Shown piece by piece: positions 28,956 through 37,768 of a stretch of 64,000 nucleotides of DNA (position 1 is the stretch's first letter; each line of letters begins with the position of its first letter). The position numbers were made by a program, and so were the translations under genes. Origin of the DNA: Robertmurraya sp047302285. Lineage in GTDB: Bacteria > Bacillota > Bacilli > Bacillales > Cytobacillaceae. The notes beneath the pieces were generated by a model. It was not told the origin of the DNA. It did no database searches and saw nothing but the letters and a program-made list of their open reading frames with translations. Where the stretch lies: NCBI RefSeq assembly GCF_047302285.1, contig NZ_CP154845.1, forward strand, positions 4,712,001-4,776,000, written 5' to 3'.

Positions 28956-29708
28956 ATGAACTTTTTTTTCGTATTAAATGGAAAAACGATTAAGCAGCTA
29001 ACTCTGATTGTTGTAGCAGCCTTTTTCACAGCGTGGTTTTTGTATCTAGAAAGTTTCATTCATATCCCTACTTTCTCAGATAAAAATGACCCGAAGGCAA
29101 TTTACAAAGGAGAAAAAGATCTCGCATTAACCTTTAATATTGGTTGGGGAGACGAGAAGGCAGAACCGATTCTCGACATTTTAAAAAAGGAAAAAATATC
29201 GACAGCGACCTTCTTTTTATCTGGAGCTTGGGCTGAAAGACATCCTGACTTAGTCAATAGAATAGTTAAAGATGGTTATGAAATAGGGATATTAGGTTAC
29301 AACTATATTGACTATACAGATATCAAGGAAGAGGAAATTCGAAAGGATCTGGCTACAGCAATAGAAGCGTTTAGTAAATTGAATATCAAAAATATTAAGC
29401 TTGCCCGTGCTCCAACAGGTCATTTTGATCAAAAAACATTAAAAGTAGCTGAACGCTACGGTCTAACCCTTGTACATTGGAGTGTTGATTCGAAAGATTG
29501 GACAAATCCGGGTGTAGAGATCATCGTAGATAATGTCTCGAAAGCGAAAAAAGGAGATATCATCCTTATGCATGCTTCAGATTCTGCTAAACAAACGGCA
29601 GAAGCACTTCCTTCTATAATGAAGGATCTTCGTAAAAAAGGACATAAACTTATAACCGTTTCTGAAATGATTGTAAATGCTGATTCGAGTACAAAAGAAA
29701 TAAAGTAA
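28956..29708 (+). CDS. pdaB: Polysaccharide-deacetylase-family sporulation protein PdaB
   Basis: PdaB is needed for late spore stability in B. subtilis and belongs to the NodB carbohydrate-esterase family. This 250-residue protein has a short start, one membrane anchor (about residues 15-31), and a NodB-like domain: LALTFNIGWGDEKAEPIL, TATFFLSGAWAERHPD, RAPTGHFDQ and LMHASDSAKQTAEALP. As I recall, B. subtilis PdaB has Asp where this one has Asn in TFNIGWG, and the metal-binding His pair of active deacetylases is not seen. It may not be catalytic. It is divergent from the 72-residue gene. Confidence 0.9.
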   Translation: MNFFFVLNGKTIKQLTLIVVAAFFTAWFLYLESFIHIPTFSDKNDPKAIYKGEKDLALTFNIGWGDEKAEPILDILKKEKISTATFFLSGAWAERHPDLVNRIVKDGYEIGILGYNYIDYTDIKEEEIRKDLATAIEAFSKLNIKNIKLARAPTGHFDQKTLKVAERYGLTLVHWSVDSKDWTNPGVEIIVDNVSKAKKGDIILMHASDSAKQTAEALPSIMKDLRKKGHKLITVSEMIVNADSSTKEIK

Positions 29709-29777
29709 TTCCCCAAAATAAAGAAGGGGTCCGCGTTTATTAGTCGGAGGAAAACAGCTAAAGTATCTGAGCTGATA

Positions 29778-29964
29778 AATAGACGGAAGGATTCCGCTTA
29801 AATAACAAATATCATGAAAAACAACTTAAATAGACGGAGAATTTTCCTCTATTAACTAAAAAACTTCGAAAATAAGAGCTTTTTCTTTACATAAGCGGAA
29901 AATTTTCCCTTATTACTTCGAAAAGAGCTTCACTGTGGTAATTAACAGGAAATTCTCCGCTTAT
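29778..29964. repeat. Cluster of four short palindromic repeats (cluster A)
   Basis: Four imperfect 22-28-bp palindromes of the type TAAGCGGAAAATTTTCCGCTTA occur at 29778-29800, 29827-29854, 29891-29915 and 29941-29964, with spacers of about 26-37 bp. The gap between pdaB and kbaA (29709-30064) otherwise shows only a possible T-rich terminator near 30045-30075. The same repeat recurs at 34121-34306. Confidence 0.7.
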
Positions 29965-30064
29965 TTTTGCTAGTTTTAAATATGTATGGCCAGTTTCCGG
30001 CAAATACAACTGTCATTTCAGCACGTATTTTAAGAAAATCTCTAAAAAAAGAAGCCTCCCATTA

Positions 30065-30676
30065 TTAGGATGGCTTTTTTTCTTGTGCTGATTTTTGATT
30101 TAATTTATGAAGTATGAGCATTTGATAGCCGTTGCATAATAATAATGGATAAAGCATTAAGTATAGCCAACCTTCTTCATTTACACGAAGAACAGGCATC
30201 CATTCAATAGTCGTAACGACAATCATGAAAAAGACCGCTGGTACGAAAGCTTCTTTATTTGTTTGTTTCGCTTTAAAATACGCTACAACAAGTGCCACAA
30301 TGAGTATTATAGCTGGATCCAATAAATATGAAGTGACTTCCCCACCAAAAGCTCTGTGACGGAAATATACTAAATCAAATAAAACAAATAAAATAAGAAC
30401 AATTTGTACTGCATTCCATAGTTTTACCGACTTAAAGATCCCAAGACCAAAACGATGCACGGTCAAGTAAGCAAAAAAGCCCATTTGACTGATTAAACTA
30501 AAAATCAAGCCTACTCCAACGAACCAAAACAATGTGGATAAGATTTTTAGAATATCAAAATCCGTAAAATACGGTTGAAATTCATCCCAACGAACAATAA
30601 ATCCTATGATTCCAGTCGCAAGCCCACCCAATATCAATGTGGACATAAACAATTGAACAACATAACGGCTTTTCAC
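30065..30676 (-). CDS. kbaA: KinB-signalling pathway activation protein KbaA
   Basis: KbaA supports the KinB route of Spo0A activation at the start of sporulation. A GTG at 30676 follows GGAGG with a 9-bp spacer and gives 203 residues starting VKSRYVVQLFM, the family's usual N-terminus and size; the longer frame to 30760 is not needed. Six hydrophobic segments are visible, including GFIVRWDEF and FFAYLTVHRFGLGIF. It lies between pdaB and gerD, as in B. subtilis, although gerD here is divergent from it. Confidence 0.9.
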   Translation of the reverse strand: MKSRYVVQLFMSTLILGGLATGIIGFIVRWDEFQPYFTDFDILKILSTLFWFVGVGLIFSLISQMGFFAYLTVHRFGLGIFKSVKLWNAVQIVLILFVLFDLVYFRHRAFGGEVTSYLLDPAIILIVALVVAYFKAKQTNKEAFVPAVFFMIVVTTIEWMPVLRVNEEGWLYLMLYPLLLCNGYQMLILHKLNQKSAQEKKPS

Positions 30677-30869
30677 GTTTGTTTTCCTCCAAGTTCTAGA
30701 TTCCCCTCTAGATTGTACCAACCATAGTTTGAAAAATCTAGGTATTCGGATCAAACGCATAAAAATTGTCGAATTTCTTCATCCTAATGGATAAGTAGGC
30801 TTATATGTTCATCACTAAGATTTGCAACAATAGACCTAATTTTAGCATTTAGTGAAAGGAGCTTTTGTT

Positions 30870-31457
30870 ATGAGGAATAAAATGGTCTTGCTCCTCATCG
30901 GTTTACTTGTTTTTGGAAGTGCTGGTTGTGCCCAAACAGAAGCAGGAAGTAAAGAATTAGATTACGAAGAAACAAAGAAAATGGTTGTAGACATTTTAAA
31001 AACAGATGATGGAAAAAAAGCACTCCAGGAAGTCATGGATGACGATGGGATGAAAGAGAGACTCGTCATGGATCAAGCAGTCGTTTCTTCTACCATCCAA
31101 CAGTCTCTTACATCTGAAAAAGGGGCTGAATTTTGGAAAAAACAATTTGAGGACCCTAAATTTGCAGAAACCTTCGCTAAAAGCATGCAACAGGAACATG
31201 AGAAACTCATAAAAAACTTGATGAAGGATCCGGAATATCAGGGGATGATGATTGAACTCATGAAGGATCCAGAGTTAACAAAAGAAGTTACTGAATTAAT
31301 GAAAAGCAAAGAATATCGGGAACATTTACAAAAAGTCATGACTGAAACCTTTGAAAGTCCTCTTTACAAGGCAAAAATCGAAGATATCCTTCTAAAGGCT
31401 GCCACTGAAAAGGCTGGCGGTGAAGAAGGAGGAGAAGAAAAGAAAGAAGAAGAATAA
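30870..31457 (+). CDS. gerD: Spore germination lipoprotein GerD
   Basis: GerD organises nutrient germinant receptors into the germinosome in the inner spore membrane. The start at 30870 is preferred (AAAGGAGC) over an in-frame GTG at 30852. The protein has a lipoprotein signal with lipobox GSAGC (Cys about residue 20), then a long charged helical rod with repeats such as LMKDPEYQGM and LMKDPELTKE, and an acidic GGEEKKEEE tail. The length of 195 residues is normal. Confidence 0.93.
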   Translation: MRNKMVLLLIGLLVFGSAGCAQTEAGSKELDYEETKKMVVDILKTDDGKKALQEVMDDDGMKERLVMDQAVVSSTIQQSLTSEKGAEFWKKQFEDPKFAETFAKSMQQEHEKLIKNLMKDPEYQGMMIELMKDPELTKEVTELMKSKEYREHLQKVMTETFESPLYKAKIEDILLKAATEKAGGEEGGEEKKEEE

Positions 31458-31462
31458 ATAAA

Positions 31463-31490
31463 AGAGGATGTCCAAAAATGGATATCCTCT
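31463..31490. terminator. Bidirectional terminator gerD/salA
   Basis: The arms AGAGGATGTCC and GGATATCCTCT pair with one wobble around a 6-nt loop, with A-run and T-run flanks, between converging genes. Confidence 0.8.
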
Positions 31491-31500
31491 CTTTTATAGA

Positions 31501-32547
31501 TTACTTCTCTAATTTTGCAATCACTTTATCTGCAATGTCTAAATAAATTTTACCAATCTTATGATCTTCCTGGTAGACGGAAGGAGCAAAATCGTCTTCG
31601 TTCCAATCAGGCTGTCCTAATGGCAACTGCCCTAATACTTCTGTTCTAAGCTCATCTGCCAGCTTCTCTCCGCCACCTTGGCCAAATACATATTCCTTTT
31701 CACCGGTTAACTGGCTTTCAAAATATGCCATATTTTCAACAACACCAAGGATTTCATGGTCGGTTTTTAATGCCATTGCTCCGGCCCGAGCTGCGACAAA
31801 CGCTGCTGTAGGATGCGGTGTTGTCACGATTAATTCTTTACAAGATGGAAGCATAGAGTGTACATCTAAAGCAACGTCCCCTGTTCCTGGAGGAAGATCC
31901 AATAATAAATAGTCTAGGTCATTCCACTCCACTTCGTTAAAGAAGCTGTTCAGCATTTTCCCTAACATTGGGCCACGCCAGATGATTGGGGCGTTATCTT
32001 CCACAAAGAAGCCCATGGAGATGACTTGTACGCCAAAGCGCTCTACTGGAATGATTTTTTCACCGCGTACAGCTGGTCGCTCTGTAATCCCCATCATATC
32101 AGGAACACTAAATCCGTAAATGTCTGCATCTACAAGCCCTACTTTTTTACCGAGTCGTGCTAAAGAAACAGCTAAGTTGACCGAAACCGTAGATTTCCCT
32201 ACTCCACCTTTCCCACTTGCAATAGCAATAAAGGTCGTATCACTTTTTAGTAAGCCTTCAGATTTATCTTGGGCTGTGCGGTGCTGCGCAAGCACTTCTT
32301 CAGGAAGTTGAGAAAAGCGAATTCCAACTGATTCAGCCCCACCTTGTTTCAGCAAGCGAACAACTTCCTGCTGAAGCTGTAATTGCTCCGCAGTTCCAGT
32401 TTTGGCAATCGCTATTTTTACACTGACGTGATTTTTTTCTTCTTTGATTTTAATTTCTTCGATTGCATTCAATTCTTTTAACGATTTATGTAAGAAAGGT
32501 TCCTTAATACCGCTAAGAATTTCAACAATTTTTGCTTCTGTTAACAT
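31501..32547 (-). CDS. salA: Mrp/ApbC-family P-loop ATPase SalA
   Basis: SalA belongs to the Mrp/NBP35 iron-sulfur-carrier ATPases; in B. subtilis it also represses scoC and affects exoprotease production. The start at 32547 (AAGGGGTG site) gives 348 residues; the longer frame begins in the spacer. An N-terminal MIP18-like domain (about 1-90) is followed by the deviant Walker A SGKGGVGKSTVSVNLA (about 116), switch VDADIYGFSVPDMMG, and LLDLPPGTGDVALD. No CxxC pair is visible near the C-terminus, unlike cluster-binding Mrp proteins. Confidence 0.9.
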   Translation of the reverse strand: MLTEAKIVEILSGIKEPFLHKSLKELNAIEEIKIKEEKNHVSVKIAIAKTGTAEQLQLQQEVVRLLKQGGAESVGIRFSQLPEEVLAQHRTAQDKSEGLLKSDTTFIAIASGKGGVGKSTVSVNLAVSLARLGKKVGLVDADIYGFSVPDMMGITERPAVRGEKIIPVERFGVQVISMGFFVEDNAPIIWRGPMLGKMLNSFFNEVEWNDLDYLLLDLPPGTGDVALDVHSMLPSCKELIVTTPHPTAAFVAARAGAMALKTDHEILGVVENMAYFESQLTGEKEYVFGQGGGEKLADELRTEVLGQLPLGQPDWNEDDFAPSVYQEDHKIGKIYLDIADKVIAKLEK

Positions 32548-32644
32548 GTATGACACCCCTTCTTGAATTCGTTTCCAACCATAGTATAACATATAACATA
32601 TCCCTGTCTGTTAATTCAATCACACCCTATAAAATGAAAAAAGA

Positions 32645-32661
32645 AAGGCAGTTAGCGCCTT
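32645..32661 (-). terminator. Hairpin after cwlD
   Basis: A short stem AAGGC/GCCTT is followed by TCTTTTTTC on the minus strand, directly after the cwlD stop. Confidence 0.6.
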
Positions 32662-32662
32662 C

Positions 32663-33382
32663 CTATTCGCTTTCCACTAATTCATCCTCTTTTGAATAAT
32701 AGCGTAATATTCCTTTATAGATAGACGCGGCAACCTGTTCTTGATAGTCCTCTTTCGTCAGGTTTTCCCGTTCCGTTGGATTTGATAAGAAACCGACTTC
32801 CACCAGCACCCCTGGTTTTTTGGCATATTTTAAAATATAAACTTGGTTGATCGGCTTTGCCTTCCTCGTCGTATTCTCCAAGTTATGACGAAGCTCATCC
32901 TGAATAAATTTCGCGGCCCTTGCATTTTCTGAGATCTGGCTTGCATAAAAAGTTTGCGCTCCACTCCACTTTGGAGAAGGTATCGCATTCAAATGAATAC
33001 TGACATAAAAATCAGCCTCAGATTCATTAATCATTTCTAATCTCCGTTTTAGATCTTCTGTTTTTCTTCGACTAAGTCCATTTGTTTCTTCATCTGCCAA
33101 ATCTTTATCTTCCTCACGAGTCATCATCACTAATGCACCTTGTTGTTGGAGATAATCCCGAAGCTTAAAGGAAATTTCAAGGGCGATATCCTTTTCTAAT
33201 GCATCTTCATCACCAGCACCACCATCAGGACCACCATGACCAGGATCTAATAAAATAATTTCCCCTGACAGAGGAAGGTTCCACGGTTTAATGGAGTTAT
33301 TTTCCCGAAAATCATATTGTAAAATAAAGATCAATAGGGTAAGCCCTACAAGAAATGCCGCTATTTTTATTTTCCTGTTCAT
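32663..33382 (-). CDS. cwlD: N-acetylmuramoyl-L-alanine amidase CwlD (spore cortex)
   Basis: CwlD works with PdaA to make muramic-delta-lactam in the spore cortex, which marks it for germination enzymes. The protein is an Amidase_3: ILLDPGHGGPDGGA (zinc His), the catalytic-domain Glu, SIHLNAIPSPKWSGAQTFY, and VLVEVGFLSNPTERENL. One N-terminal membrane segment (about residues 5-22) serves as signal or anchor. The start at 33382 gives 239 residues, close to B. subtilis (237); an in-frame TTG at 33418 would add 12 basic residues. Confidence 0.94.
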   Translation of the reverse strand: MNRKIKIAAFLVGLTLLIFILQYDFRENNSIKPWNLPLSGEIILLDPGHGGPDGGAGDEDALEKDIALEISFKLRDYLQQQGALVMMTREEDKDLADEETNGLSRRKTEDLKRRLEMINESEADFYVSIHLNAIPSPKWSGAQTFYASQISENARAAKFIQDELRHNLENTTRKAKPINQVYILKYAKKPGVLVEVGFLSNPTERENLTKEDYQEQVAASIYKGILRYYSKEDELVESE

Positions 33383-33509
33383 GCGCCTTAACCAACCCTT
33401 CCTGCTCGTCCTTTTCAATTCAATATATGGGACAAGTTGAAGGATTAGAACAATGAATATAGACCTTCATTTTCACTATTTAATGGTTTACATCTGCCGT
33501 TTTGCCTCC

Positions 33510-33953
33510 CTAATGAAGCCTCAACTTATGTCTCCTTTCTCCTTTACGAAAACCTTCCATCCACCAGCTATCGACATACTGTTCACATAAGTAATAAAGT
33601 GACTCACTATAGATCCCTTCCGTTCCTTTCCCCCAATAAAGCAGGAAGTTATATAGAGTATCAATCAGATGTTTTTCTTCTTTCTTACATCTATTCTTCA
33701 CGTTCTCGATATCCTCACCATAATAACCAAAGCGGCTGAAATGAGCTCCTAATAAATACGCTTCTATCGCTACGTCATAACAAGCCTCTTCAATCCCTGA
33801 TTGTAAAATAAGGCTAGACGTTAAGTCGGATGATCCAAAAAAATGCGTCACTCGTTCTTTCAATGTCTTAAGAGAAATTTCCCTTAAAACAGATTTTTCA
33901 TATTTCAGTTGTTTCTCTTTTCTTTTTTCATTAAAGGTTGTCACCACACTCAC
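33510..33953 (-). CDS. ybaK: YbaK-like DUF2521 protein
   Basis: This 147-residue protein matches the DUF2521 family found only in Bacillus and relatives, beside cwlD as in B. subtilis. It is mostly helical, with a basic N-terminus (NEKRKEKQLKYEKSVL) and an aromatic-rich C-terminal half (YYLCEQYVDSWWMEGFRKGE). No catalytic motif is seen and the function is unknown. In B. subtilis rpsI and ybaJ lie on the other side; here the mannitol region intervenes. Confidence 0.85.
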   Translation of the reverse strand: MSVVTTFNEKRKEKQLKYEKSVLREISLKTLKERVTHFFGSSDLTSSLILQSGIEEACYDVAIEAYLLGAHFSRFGYYGEDIENVKNRCKKEEKHLIDTLYNFLLYWGKGTEGIYSESLYYLCEQYVDSWWMEGFRKGERRHKLRLH

Positions 33954-34059
33954 GGATTACTCACCCCTTTCGCATAGTCTTTATCGACTTCGAAAGAGAA
34001 ATACCAAGCACCCATTGCCAATTTTTATTGTAAATGGAAAGACTCTAAGATAGAAAAAA

Positions 34060-34083
34060 AGCTCCTACAAAATGTAGGAAGCT
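34060..34083 (-). terminator. Hairpin with T7 run in the ybaK-mtlD spacer
   Basis: The arms AGCTCCTAC and GTAGGAAGCT pair with one bulge; TTTTTTT follows on the minus strand. It is a second terminator beyond the one at mtlD. Confidence 0.65.
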
Positions 34084-34120
34084 TCCGGTTTGTCTAATTC
34101 GATCCAAACATCTCTCACCC

Positions 34121-34306
34121 TTAAGCGGAATTTTTCCTGTTATCTCCTCAATGAAGTCCCTTTTAGGAGAAATAACGGAAGATTTTCCGCTTATGGAGGG
34201 CAAAATCACTTATTTGGGCTTTTTTTGAGGAAATAGCAGGAATTTTTCCTGTTATGTCGGCTCTTTTTCATGATGTTTGCTCATTAAGCGGAATTTTTCC
34301 TGTTAT
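34121..34306. repeat. Cluster of four short palindromic repeats (cluster B)
   Basis: Copies are at 34121-34143, 34171-34194, 34232-34255 and 34283-34306. Three read close to TAAGCGGAATTTTTCCTGTT and one is inverted (ATAACGGAAGATTTTCCGCT). Spacers are 27-37 bp and unrelated to each other. The 485-bp gap 33954-34438 holds these repeats and two terminators, and no gene that I can see. Confidence 0.75.
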
Positions 34307-34403
34307 TTTTTCATACCGATACTCCTACTGTTTATACGAAGATTTTATCGAACACTTATCCACAAGTCGAGGGAATTTATAAATTCCTGCTAGATAGAAA
34401 AAA

Positions 34404-34430
34404 AGCCATCGAGAAAATTTCTCGACAGCT
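34404..34430 (-). terminator. Terminator of the mannitol operon
   Basis: The 13-nt arms AGCCATCGAGAAA and TTTCTCGACAGCT nearly match across a 1-nt centre; TTTTTTT follows on the minus strand, 9 bp past the mtlD stop. Confidence 0.8.
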
Positions 34431-34438
34431 AAAGGTAC

Positions 34439-35582
34439 TTATTTTTTCAGTACTCCATATTGACTAACAATTTCCTTTGTCAGTGCGCTTGTTGGTTCTA
34501 ATCCAGAAACTTCCTGTAATACTTGTACGGCCCCATGCTTTTGAATCATCGACTGTAATTTAACAGCATCTTCATCCCCACTAAAGTCAAACATTAACGC
34601 AGCAGCAATCGCCTTCGCTAAGTTCGTGTAAGAAAGGCCTGCTTTTTGAGCTTGTAGAGCAGGTCGGACTAGCCGGTCCTCATGACCAAGCTTTCGAAGC
34701 GGAGAACGCCCTACTCTTGTAACGCCATCATTCAAATGGGCATTTTCGAAGCGTCCGATGATTTTATCGATATATTTCTGATGCTCCGCTTCATCTAAAT
34801 GATATTCATTGATTAAATAGGCACCTGTCTCACCAAGAGTCGCCTTTACTTGCTTATAAATCGCCTCATCTGCTAACGTTTGATCGATCGTTTCCTTACC
34901 GGCAAGGTAGCCGAAGTAAGCAATTACCGCATGTCCAGTGTTTACCGTGAACAGTTTTCTCTCAATGAACGGAGCAAGCTCAGGGACGATGGTCATGCCT
35001 TCAATATGAGGGATTTCATCGCTTGTTTCAACTACCCACTCATAATATGGTTCGACAAGAACATCCAGTGAACCTTCGTTATTTTGAATGGGCACAATGC
35101 GGTCAACAGCTGAATTTAAAAATGAAACTTGTGCTAACACTTTCTCTTTCGTCGCTTCCTCAAGATGTTCCAATATGTACCCTTTTAATAAATCCGTTGC
35201 TGAGATTCTGATTTTCACAGGCAATGACATAAAGCTTTTCATCATTTTTCTCCACTCTAGCAGCTAGACCCTTCGCAATTAACGGCGCAATTCTTGGGAG
35301 AATATTGGGCCCAATCGCAGTCGTTAAATACTCCGCATTCGTTATCGCTTTGATTACTTCTTCTTCCTGCTTCAAGTTATTCAATCCTGAAACATTCTCG
35401 ATTTTTACCGATTCTTTCGCATCTGTAGCGAGCATGACTCGATATTCTTTTTTCTCATTTAATTGGTCGATAATTTGGTCAGCAATGTCGACGAAAACCA
35501 CTTGGTATCCTGATTGGGAAAACAGCGCACCAATAAATCCTCTCCCAATATTTCCTGCTCCAAAATGTACGGCTTGTTTCAT
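34439..35582 (-). pseudogene. mtlD: Mannitol-1-phosphate 5-dehydrogenase, broken by one frameshift
   Basis: MtlD oxidises mannitol 1-phosphate to fructose 6-phosphate with NAD. The N-terminal part (MKQAVHFGAGNIGRGFIG, a Rossmann motif) is read in one frame to KLYVIACEN. The rest (ISATDLLKGYILEHLEEA to SQYGVLKK) is in the next frame. The switch lies at about 35203-35215, where the minus strand reads GAAAATCAGAATCTCAGC; removing one base restores a ~381-residue protein of normal length. All other family blocks look intact, so the lesion is recent or a sequencing error. The start at 35582 has AAAGGA at 9 bp. Confidence 0.88.
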
Positions 35583-35595
35583 CGGAATCATTCCT

Positions 35596-37686
35596 TTATT
35601 TCATAATTTTAAAATTGGTTTCGATATAATTTACAAAGATTGTTTTCAGCTTGTTATAGATTAACTCTTCGTTCGCTGAGGAAAAAATAAGGAGCGCCTC
35701 ATCTGTTTCGATAATACTCGTACTGATCAAACTTAATATCTCCTGTTCCCTCGTGCTTAATTCTTCTGGTGCAAGCATGAGCAGCAAATTCTTCATTAAC
35801 ACATCATCACCATTCATCCCTTTGACTAGGCATGGATTTGGAAGGTGGGTAATTTGAAAAATAAGTTGATGAACATTCTTATTGCGCGTGTGAAAAAGAG
35901 CAATATTCGTTTCTGGAATCCCTAATCCACCCAGTGCTCCTCGTTCTTTTAGAGCTGTCAAAACATCCATCGAGTTCTCAAGCAACTTCTCCTCTTCTGC
36001 TCTTTGAAGCATCACTTCGAGAATCTCCTCTTGACTCTCCCATTGTTCCATTCGATAAAATCGAAAATGATTCGTAAGCGACTCAATGCTTTGATGAACA
36101 TCTTTTAAATCCTGCAACATATCTTCCAGTTCTACATGTTGCTCATAAGTTTTTGAAAAAGATTCGCTTTTTACATACTGTTTACCCTTCGTCATCGTTT
36201 CGATATGATTTTGTAAAAAGGTCTTTATCGTAACAATGTTCTCTTCCGTCAAAAGGGGATTTACTAATGTATATTCAACATTCATAAAAGGCAAGCGCAC
36301 AGTGGAGATAATCATGTCATACGCTTTTAAATCGACTTGTCCCGTTATATCCTTTATCGACTTAATTTCAATCGCGTTAATTTCACTGATTTCTTTTTTA
36401 ATTCGGCTCGCTAGCATTTTCGAAGTTCCGATTCCCGTTGGACAAATCACCAATGCTTTAATCGTTAAATTTTCTTCACGCATAACGAGGGAAGAACCAA
36501 AATGCAAGACCATGAACGCAATTTCATCGTCTGGAAAATCATCAATTTCCTGAAATTCTCGTTCTACCCCATTTTTTACAGCTAAAAATAAGACAGGATA
36601 TTTCTGTTTGATTTCCTCTTTTAACGGATTAAAAGTCTCCATTTTTTGCTTTATTCGAAATAAGGATGGACCCATATGGGCGAGCAATCCTTGGAACAAA
36701 GAAAAGTCTTGTGTTAAATCCACATGTAATTGATCGGAAACCGATCGAATCACATTTTTGATCTTCTGGGCAAAAATAATACTGTCATTCGGTACAGCAT
36801 CTGAAGCTCGAAGCTTTGAACCCTTTAGAATGAGGGCTAAATAAAAAACATCCTCCTGTGAAACCTCAACATCAAATGTTTTCTCAAGCTGCCGCACGAT
36901 TTGCTCCATCAGTTCATACTCTGCTGCAACCTCGCTCTCCGTTAGGCTGATTTCCTCATCCATAAGGAAATCCGTTTCACTTCGTTGTAGCGTAATATAA
37001 ATATGTAGAATAACTTCTAAAAACCCAGTGTCTGCGAGACGTTCAGGTTCATTATGAAAAGCCGCAGTCACAAGGGCGTTCACTTCCTGCAGATGCTCTG
37101 GAATAAAATAAAAAAGTACCTTTTCTTCATGAAGTGCATCTTGCTCTAACAAAAACAACTTTTCGATTAACTCATCATGGAAATTTTGAATAAAAAAGTA
37201 GGCCAGTGCCCTACGTTTATTTGCTTCACTCCCATATAATTCAACGCCCACTCCTCTTTTTCTCGTGAGCTTAAGCTGAAAATGACTAAACCACGCGGTT
37301 AGTTCATCCAAATAGACTGCCAACGTAGCCGTGCTTACACCGAGATAATTGGCTAACACCTGCGTTTTATACATTTCCTCATTCAAAATCGCCAGTAAGA
37401 GACGTAGTTTCCGCTCCTGCGGTGTTTCATCAATTGGATCACTGGAGGTTAAATGCTGAACAAGGCGAAAGATCTGTTCATTTTTCCCCTCAATTACTAG
37501 TCCTTCGTTCTTGTTGCGCGACAATTTCAGATCAAAATATTCTAAGATCTTTTCCACTGTCTTCAAATCTCGTTGAATCGTCCTAGCACTTACATGAAGA
37601 GAGGTTGAGATCGATAAAGCGGTATGTTTCCCTGACGTTTTAATAATCAGTTCTATAATCGCTTTTTCCCTCGAGGTAATGTGCAT
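35596..37686 (-). CDS. mtlR: PRD-type transcriptional activator of mannitol genes MtlR
   Basis: MtlR activates the mannitol promoter and is controlled by PTS phosphorylation. This 696-residue protein has helix-turn-helix domains at about 1-180 (LSISTSLHVSARTIQRDLK; VLANYLGVSTATLAVYL), two PRD domains to about 400, an EIIB-Gat-like domain with the Cys motif LVICPTGIGTSKMLASR, and a C-terminal EIIA-like domain (ALGGLGIPETNIALFHTRN with the His). The domain order and size match B. subtilis MtlR. It lies between mtlA and mtlD, 13 bp upstream of mtlD. Confidence 0.93.
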   Translation of the reverse strand: MHITSREKAIIELIIKTSGKHTALSISTSLHVSARTIQRDLKTVEKILEYFDLKLSRNKNEGLVIEGKNEQIFRLVQHLTSSDPIDETPQERKLRLLLAILNEEMYKTQVLANYLGVSTATLAVYLDELTAWFSHFQLKLTRKRGVGVELYGSEANKRRALAYFFIQNFHDELIEKLFLLEQDALHEEKVLFYFIPEHLQEVNALVTAAFHNEPERLADTGFLEVILHIYITLQRSETDFLMDEEISLTESEVAAEYELMEQIVRQLEKTFDVEVSQEDVFYLALILKGSKLRASDAVPNDSIIFAQKIKNVIRSVSDQLHVDLTQDFSLFQGLLAHMGPSLFRIKQKMETFNPLKEEIKQKYPVLFLAVKNGVEREFQEIDDFPDDEIAFMVLHFGSSLVMREENLTIKALVICPTGIGTSKMLASRIKKEISEINAIEIKSIKDITGQVDLKAYDMIISTVRLPFMNVEYTLVNPLLTEENIVTIKTFLQNHIETMTKGKQYVKSESFSKTYEQHVELEDMLQDLKDVHQSIESLTNHFRFYRMEQWESQEEILEVMLQRAEEEKLLENSMDVLTALKERGALGGLGIPETNIALFHTRNKNVHQLIFQITHLPNPCLVKGMNGDDVLMKNLLLMLAPEELSTREQEILSLISTSIIETDEALLIFSSANEELIYNKLKTIFVNYIETNFKIMK

Positions 37687-37723
37687 AGTATCAACTCGTT
37701 CCTATAAAGTAGCTAAAAACACC

Positions 37724-37757
37724 GAATAGAAAAGCGCAAGATTACGCTTTTCTATTC
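37724..37757 (-). terminator. Perfect 13-bp hairpin between mtlA and mtlR
   Basis: The arms GAATAGAAAAGCG and CGCTTTTCTATTC enclose 8 nt. On the minus strand GGTGTTTTT follows. It probably reduces read-through, so that mtlR and mtlD are expressed below mtlA, or it protects the mtlA 3' end. Confidence 0.75.
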
Positions 37758-37768
37758 AGTAAGTATCG

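Noticed and set aside
34121..34306. CRISPR-like array (repeats with ~30-bp spacers)
   Set aside because: The repeats are short palindromes that vary in sequence and orientation, and no cas genes lie nearby.
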